Positions 58,936-64,000 of a stretch of 64,000 bases of DNA are shown here, piece by piece; within the stretch, counting starts at the first letter, position 1, and every line of letters starts with the position of its first letter. The notes beneath the pieces are model-generated. The model made no database searches. It was not told the origin of the DNA and saw nothing but the letters and a program-made list of their open reading frames with translations. This stretch comes from Takakia lepidozioides (taxonomy: Eukaryota; Streptophyta; Takakiopsida; Takakiales; Takakiaceae): the NCBI GenBank assembly GCA_030704615.1, contig CM060733.1:49166001-49230000 (forward strand), given 5' to 3'. A program made the translations under genes and the position numbers.

Positions 58936-61900
58936 TCAATGATTTCTGGAATCCCTAAGGAGGAGTTTGTGCAGCTCGTTCACGCTCAACGCCGGTGCAT
59001 GAATAAAGTCATCAATAGTCACGTTCATCCTCAACCTCTTCAGGTAAATGTAATACAGATGCTTGCACGGATAATACTTCGAACCCTTCTTTGCTTCCAT
59101 CAACGAGAAGTCCGTACAGTTGCAAGTCGGCTCCACTCCAATCGTAATTGTGTATACATCGTCGCGTACAGCCGAGCCGGCCGTTGCCATCCGATACACA
59201 CGCCCAAGGCCGGGTGGGGGTACGTCCACGGAGCTCTGAATAGTGCAAGCCATCCCAAGAGCATTGGCAATCCGAGTCTCATTCAACTTGTTGGGAGGGT
59301 GTCGTCTCTTCACTCTTCCGAATCGCATTGTGGGATGTGCAGAATTGTCCAATCCGTCTCTACTGGACCGAGCAGTCTGCAATGGCTGGGTCTGAGGAAC
59401 CGGAAATGCGTGGGCCGGGATGTCTGTGCGTTGCACCATTCGAAATCCTGCTGCAGATAGAGCATCCGCCTCATTCTGAGAGAGGCTGCAACCCGGTGCA
59501 ACAGGCCAGACGCCCGGAGGCTCCGGCATTCCCTGAATCCCGTACTTGGGCTTGCCAAATACACAGGTCATTATGTCGTGCCTACAGAACCAAAATGTCT
59601 GCGTTGTGGCGTGAGCAAATGTGGGAGTCAAAAATCTGCCGCTGAAACAAGGTGCAGGTACAGCACCGTGTGGGTTCCTCCGAATCATCTCACCACAGCG
59701 TGCTCTCGTATCCACCCGGATGGCGCAACACTTCCCTCGAAATGCCGGCAATGTCCTCGCAATTCTCCACTGTGACTCCGACACTCTTGTCTCCACAATG
59801 GGAATGTTGTATTGCTTTACTACAGATGGCTCGTTATGTTGCCGGGGCACGCGCCCTGTGCTCAAAGGAGATGGCGATCTTGAACGTGCAGGACTTGCGG
59901 TGCTCGACGAGACCTCCTCGGGCAACATCACCGGACCACGAGGGAGCGTGCGAATATTCTTGTCAGCTCGCCATGAATCCTCTTCTCCGCCAGGTGCCTC
60001 GTCAAGTCTTCGTCTCACTGGACGGGTATGAACATCTCCTTCCAAATGTTGGCCTCTTCGCAGCAATGGCGTGTCCCGAAGGCCCTCTCGCAAGGCCGCC
60101 GCCCACTTCCGAGGATTCTTCGATCTGGAGGCAGTCCGCATCAGCATTTCCTGCCTGTCCGGCCCCAAGCCCCACTGTTTCCCTTTCAAGAACTCGTTGT
60201 ACCTGCATTGCTGCATAATTGACCTCACAATGTCCTCCGTTGTGGCAGTGAGGATGTCCACCAGATGCGCCGCAGAGGAGGCACGCCAGGAAGAGTGCAC
60301 TGATTCGGCCATGTTTGTCGTGGGCATGTCGGTGTCGGAGTCGAGACACATTTCCTGCACAAGCACATGTTGAGGTTACAAGCAAGTTACAAATATGGCC
60401 AAGAATAATATCCAACGGGACGCGAATTCGTGCAACTCACCTCCCGCATATAGTCGCCGAACTGGAGGAAACGATAATGCCACCATGCTAGCCAACTGAC
60501 CATTGCTCCTTCGTCTGATTTCCTTACAGCACCTGACGATGTCCACCAAGCCCGTATGCATGCAAACTGTGTCTCTGCATCATCCAAGGTGGGAGCGCGC
60601 TTCCACGCAAGGCACATGGAACGGTGCTCCTCTCTGAAATCTGGCGCCACGAGCCTGGTTGTGTACTGCGAAAGGCTCTGCAGAAAATGGAACCCACAAG
60701 ATCTCTCCTTGCCTTCCATGGGAACATTGGGGTCTTGCCCGTACACCCTTCGGATGGCAGCCCAATTTGCTTGTGCGTTGTCCGCCATGAAACCACGGAA
60801 ATTGGGAGGGGGCAATCCCGCCTTGGCCATCTGTTCGTTTATTCCCTGCCAAAGAAGCATCTCCGATTGTGTGTCCTCTCCTTTCATCTCACAAATAGCA
60901 ATTGTCATTAGCATCCTGCAGTGGGTGTCGTAGACATGTGCACCCATTGTCACCCACTGGTGATTTGTAATTCGCTTGATATGGTCGAACATGACCCAAC
61001 TGTTTGACAAGTTCCCACTCGTCATCCTGTCGACCAGTTCGACGCCACTGCCAGGTCCACACGTGGACATTTTGAATACGAAACAACGATCTGCCTCAGT
61101 CCCTTGTCCTGGAAACCTACTTCCATGAATGTAGTCATATCCACATCGTCGCTTCACCTCCAGAATGGAGTGCATATCCGAGCCACGCCCAATTTTCTGT
61201 TTGCATGAGACAATGTGGTTTCGGACATTCGGTGAACATACGTGGGACACCGACTCCAGCAATGCCTCCATTTCCTTCTCGTCGAGAGGAACTCTATCGG
61301 AGCCGTCTTCCGACATAATTCTGGCCAATGCCATCTTATGGGCGGCTTGGAGCTGTATCTGTTTGGGTTTGGCACCCGGTCTCAACTTAACCTCCTCCTG
61401 AACGAGCTGCTCTGCTTCGTGGGCAGCCTCCCGCGAGTTCCCCCTCGCCAATTTGTGACAATGGGAACCAACGTGTATGCAAGCTCGGGTGAGGTCAGGG
61501 AAACGGTGCAACACATAGAACTGCTTGGCATTACAAACAGACATGCAGTGTGGTGGTTCTTTGCAATGCGCACACTTAAATGTGGAGTTCGGAACCTTCT
61601 CCTGAGCTCGAAATGGTTGGTGAGCTGTGCCTGTCCAATCGGTCTCGTTCCTGTGACCTCTGGATTTAAAGTGGAAGCAAGTTGGGGAGAAACACCGCAA
61701 CGCGCCCGCACAAACAACGTAGCGCACCCGCACACCATCAAGCATCTTCATGCTGGTGGTTTTGGTAACGCACCAAGGATGACCGTCATGTTTTCTATCC
61801 ATATCTGTCAACATTCCGGACGCCCTCGAGTAGTCCGCCCGAGGAGGGAACTCAAAGAAGATATTACCGTCGACGTCGGCGGGAAGGCATGTAACCGATT

Positions 61901-62528
61901 TAATTGCGAACTTGCTGTAGTCCAGCCCGGCCAGCTCCGACCGGTGTCCCTCCAGGTGAAGCCCTCGCAGAATTTCAAGAATAGATCGAACTGCGGTGCT
62001 CGTGCTGGGAATATGACTCCCTCCTCCACTGACGTCCATTGAGGACTTGCCTGATCTCCAGGACGACCTCGGAACTTCCATGACCTCGTCTGAGTCGGAC
62101 AGGTTGTGAACAACCCGGTTCTCGGTCGTCTTCATGGATGGGTTCGGCTCTGGATTTACTTCGTTGCGGACTTCTCTCTTTGAGGTACCCACTCTCTGAT
62201 TCGCGGATTGTTTCGTGGAAGGCGCCAGGATAGACGGTGCATTTGGCGGGCAAATGAAGTCCCCAACAGCCCTGTATATGACGCTGTCCGATGGTGGAAC
62301 TCGCCATTCCCTGCCATCGCCGAAATCATCGTGGAGCACAACAATACTCTCGACAACAAGGCCGTTTGAGTCCTTCCTTTCCTCCTCCAAAAAAACCGAC
62401 CCCGGTTTCAGGTGGTATCGAACGCACAGATATTTCTCCATCACCCGGCAGGTGTCCCCTCTGCACGGAAATGAAGCTCTATGCTCGTGAGGAGGGCAGT
62501 ACACTGTAGCGCTCGGGTTTTCCGCCAT
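58936..62528 (-). CDS. MULE-like DDE transposase with SWIM zinc finger
   Basis: Exon 1 is 62528-60441 and exon 2 is 60354-58936, with an 86-bp intron (donor GAG/GTGAGT, acceptor GTGCAG/GAA), giving 1,168 residues. The ATG at 62528 (MAENPSATVYCPPHEHRASF) was chosen over a longer TTG-led frame. The middle of exon 1 is Cys/His-rich (CFSPTCFHF, KCAHCKEPPHC, CIHVGSHCH), probably a DNA-binding zinc domain. The DDE candidates are Asp in WVMFDHIKR (about 515), Asp in GFMADNAQANW (about 583) and Glu in TTNMAESVHSSW (about 713), with CGFHFLQSL between them as in MULE transposases. CNC...YYPCKHLYYIY (about 1107-1133) is a SWIM finger. It would cut and insert the element DNA in the nucleus. No stops or frameshifts interrupt it. 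The exact superfamily (MuDR or a relative) is inferred. Confidence 0.8.
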
Positions 62529-62809
62529 GGGAGATGTGCACACAAGACTGCCAGGATGGCGTGCGGGGAAGCTCCCTGGTAGAAGGGGGTGCAGCGATGG
62601 GAATGAATGCGATGCCGATTTGTCCGAGCGACGAAGCCTGATCCAAATCCAGGGAGCCAACTATCTCAAAAATCCACAGTCAGAGTGTTAATGAACCTTG
62701 TCTCCGGAATGCGGCCCCTCGTCTTTGCGCAATAACTGCCAACGGTATGCAGTCAGAAAGTGGGGGGCCGTCCGGATGATGACGGCTGAAGGGGAGAAGC
62801 CGGCACCGT

Positions 62810-63479
62810 GCCGTCACATTACTACCCCCGAATGGAAATTCGGCACCCAATATCCAACAGAGGAAGCCCGGATGAAGTCGCCTCGGGCGCAGAGGCCGGC
62901 GCGTGTGCGACAGAGAACATCCCCTGGATGGAGATTCGGCGCCGAATTTCCATCCGGGCCCCCCAAAGGGAGTCGTGTCGGGGGGTCAGGCCGAAAACTG
63001 GACGGCATAAAAACATCCCCAGATGGAAAAACGGCGCCGAATTTCCATCCGGGGCGGTTCGGATGCAGTCGGGGAGGGGGGAGTGGCCTGCACTTGGCCG
63101 TCACATTTCAACCCCCGGACGGAAATTCGGCACCGAATATCGAACAGGGGACGCCCGGATGAAGTCGCCTCGGGCGCAGAGGCCGGCGAGTGTGCGACAG
63201 AGAACATCCCCTGGATGGAGATTCGGCGCCGAATTTCCATCCGGGCCCCCCCAAAGGAAGTCTTGTCGGGGGGTCAGACCGAAAACTGGCCGACATAAAA
63301 ACCTCCCCAGATGGGAAAACGGCGCCGAATTTCAATTCGGGGCCGTTCCAATGCAGTCGGGGAGAAGGGAGAGGTCGGCACCTGGCCGTCATATTTCAAC
63401 CCCCGGGACGGAAATTCGGCACCGAATATCCAACAGAGCGGGGAGAGGCGGCACCTCTCCGACAGAGACCATCCCCCGG
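62810..63479. repeat. Higher-order repeat, about 288 bp
   Basis: GGAAATTCGGCACC recurs at 62834, 63121 and 63410, 287-289 bp apart. Each period includes CGGATGAAGTCGCCTCGGGC, GCGACAGAGAACATCCCCTG, a GGCGCC-centred palindrome in a GATTCGGCGCCGAATTTCC context, and ACGGCGCCGAATTT. The second period is full and the third is partial, merging into the 53-bp array. Confidence 0.85.
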
Positions 63480-64000
63480 ATGGAAATTCGGCGCCGAATT
63501 TCCATCCAGCAGGTAAGTGGAATCCCGGATGGATGGAGATTCGGCGCCGAATTTCCATCCAGCAGGTAAGTGGAATCCCGGATGGATGGAGATTCGGCGC
63601 CGAATTTCCATCATGCAGGTAATTCGAATACCGGATGGATGGAAATTCGGCGCCGAATTTCCATCCTACAGGTAATTCGAATACCGGATGGGTGGAAATT
63701 CGGCGCCGAATTTCCATCCTACAGGTAATTCGAATCCCGGATGGGTGGAGATTCGGCGCCGAATTTCCATCCTGCAGGTAATTCGAATCCCGGATGCATG
63801 GACATTCGGCGCCGAATTTCCATCTTGCAGGTAATTCGAATCCCGGATGAATGGAAATTCGGCGCCGAATTTCCATCCTGCAGGTAATTCGAATCCCTCC
63901 TGGATGGAAATTCGGCGCCGAATTTCCATCCTGCAGGTAATTCGAATCCCTCCTGGATGGAAATTCGGCGCCGAATTTCCATCCAGCAGGTAAGTCGGGT
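63480..64000. repeat. 53-bp tandem array with a perfect palindrome in each unit
   Basis: About ten units of 53 bp run to the window end, with GGCGCC centres near 63491 and then every 53 bp to about 63968. Each unit has the core palindrome GAAATTCGGCGCCGAATTTC; in several units it extends to 30 bp by GGATG on one side and CATCC on the other. The spacer reads like AGCAGGTAAGTGGAATCCC or TGCAGGTAATTCGAATCCC. Because 53 is not a multiple of three and the core is palindromic, similar peptide strings appear in several frames of both strands; none is a gene. The array probably continues beyond 64000. Confidence 0.95.

Larger units (their letters stand above)
58158..64000 (-). mobile_element. MULE-like transposon with palindromic subterminal repeats (right end outside window)
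   Basis: The element comprises a terminal region (58158-58590), tandem motifs (58551-58800), a two-exon transposase (62528-58936, minus) and a long repeat-rich flank (62750-64000). The tip TGAGGAGGTTTGCTATTTCA at 58158 is shared, inverted, with 54306 and is the probable element end on this side. The other terminus is not in the window. Both flanks of the transposase carry many copies of AATTCGGCGCC or its complement, as expected for subterminal transposase-binding repeats (inference). The copy appears nearly intact and may be autonomous. Confidence 0.7.

Noticed and set aside
58731-60415. Plus-strand ORFs opposite transposase exon 2
   Set aside because: The minus strand carries the SWIM finger and the MAESVHSSW motif with correct splice borders; the plus-strand frames are shadows.
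63274-63982. Long ORFs on both strands with repeated DGNSAPN or MEIRRRISI strings
   Set aside because: They come from translating a palindromic 53-bp array; similar strings appear on both strands and in several frames, which a real gene would not show.
63480-64000. CRISPR-like array
   Set aside because: The spacers are not unique; the whole 53-bp unit is repeated, and the context is a eukaryotic nuclear transposon.

Overview
This is nuclear DNA from a land plant. It contains introns with GT/AG borders, a U2 snRNA gene with a plant-type upstream element, plant gene families (HVA22, ABHD17-like hydrolase, PLS-class PPR-DYW) and much degraded transposon sequence. The style of the PPR repeats and the fungal-like UbiA prenyltransferase suggest a seed-free plant such as a fern or lycophyte. 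That placement is inference, and no species is claimed. Exon models were read by eye from splice borders and family knowledge; no alignment was run.

Layout. 0-16 kb is gene-poor. It holds a decayed coding segment (53-635), a SINE-like sequence, an inverted-repeat element (2371-2979), two unrecognised coding stretches (4726-5339 +, 6463-7146 -), a frameshifted PPR-DYW gene (8495-10805 -) with a short upstream exon (11383-11610 -), an ORF near 14 kb, and a U2 snRNA gene (15631-15825 +). 16.8-28 kb holds two minus-strand genes: a large acidic, Ser-rich protein that may be PAAT-like (16788-22799) and a complete five-exon ABHD17-type hydrolase (24319-27667). 28.7-38.2 kb holds a second PPR gene cut short before its DYW domain, a relic of an ACA-type Ca2+-ATPase, and a multi-exon UbiA-type prenyltransferase with a possible plastid presequence. 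40.6-50.7 kb holds an HVA22-like gene (-), with an apparent one-base frame break, and a divergent acidic coiled-coil gene (+).

50.8-64 kb is a transposon mosaic. It has a non-autonomous element with 33-bp terminal inverted repeats and a perfect 9-bp target duplication; a Ty3/gypsy RT-RNaseH-integrase relic (+); an internally deleted copy of a MULE-like transposon (+); a gag-protease region with an extra upstream ORF (-); and a larger copy of the same transposon (-) with an apparently intact two-exon DDE/SWIM transposase. Its subterminal regions are full of GGCGCC-centred motifs. They end, at the window edge, in a 53-bp tandem array in which every unit carries a long palindrome.

Most unusual: the transposon with palindromic subterminal arrays; the gag-pro block enclosed between two inverted copies of the transposon end; the unassigned 231-residue ORF before gag; and the exon module joined to a PPR gene in one locus but separate in the other.
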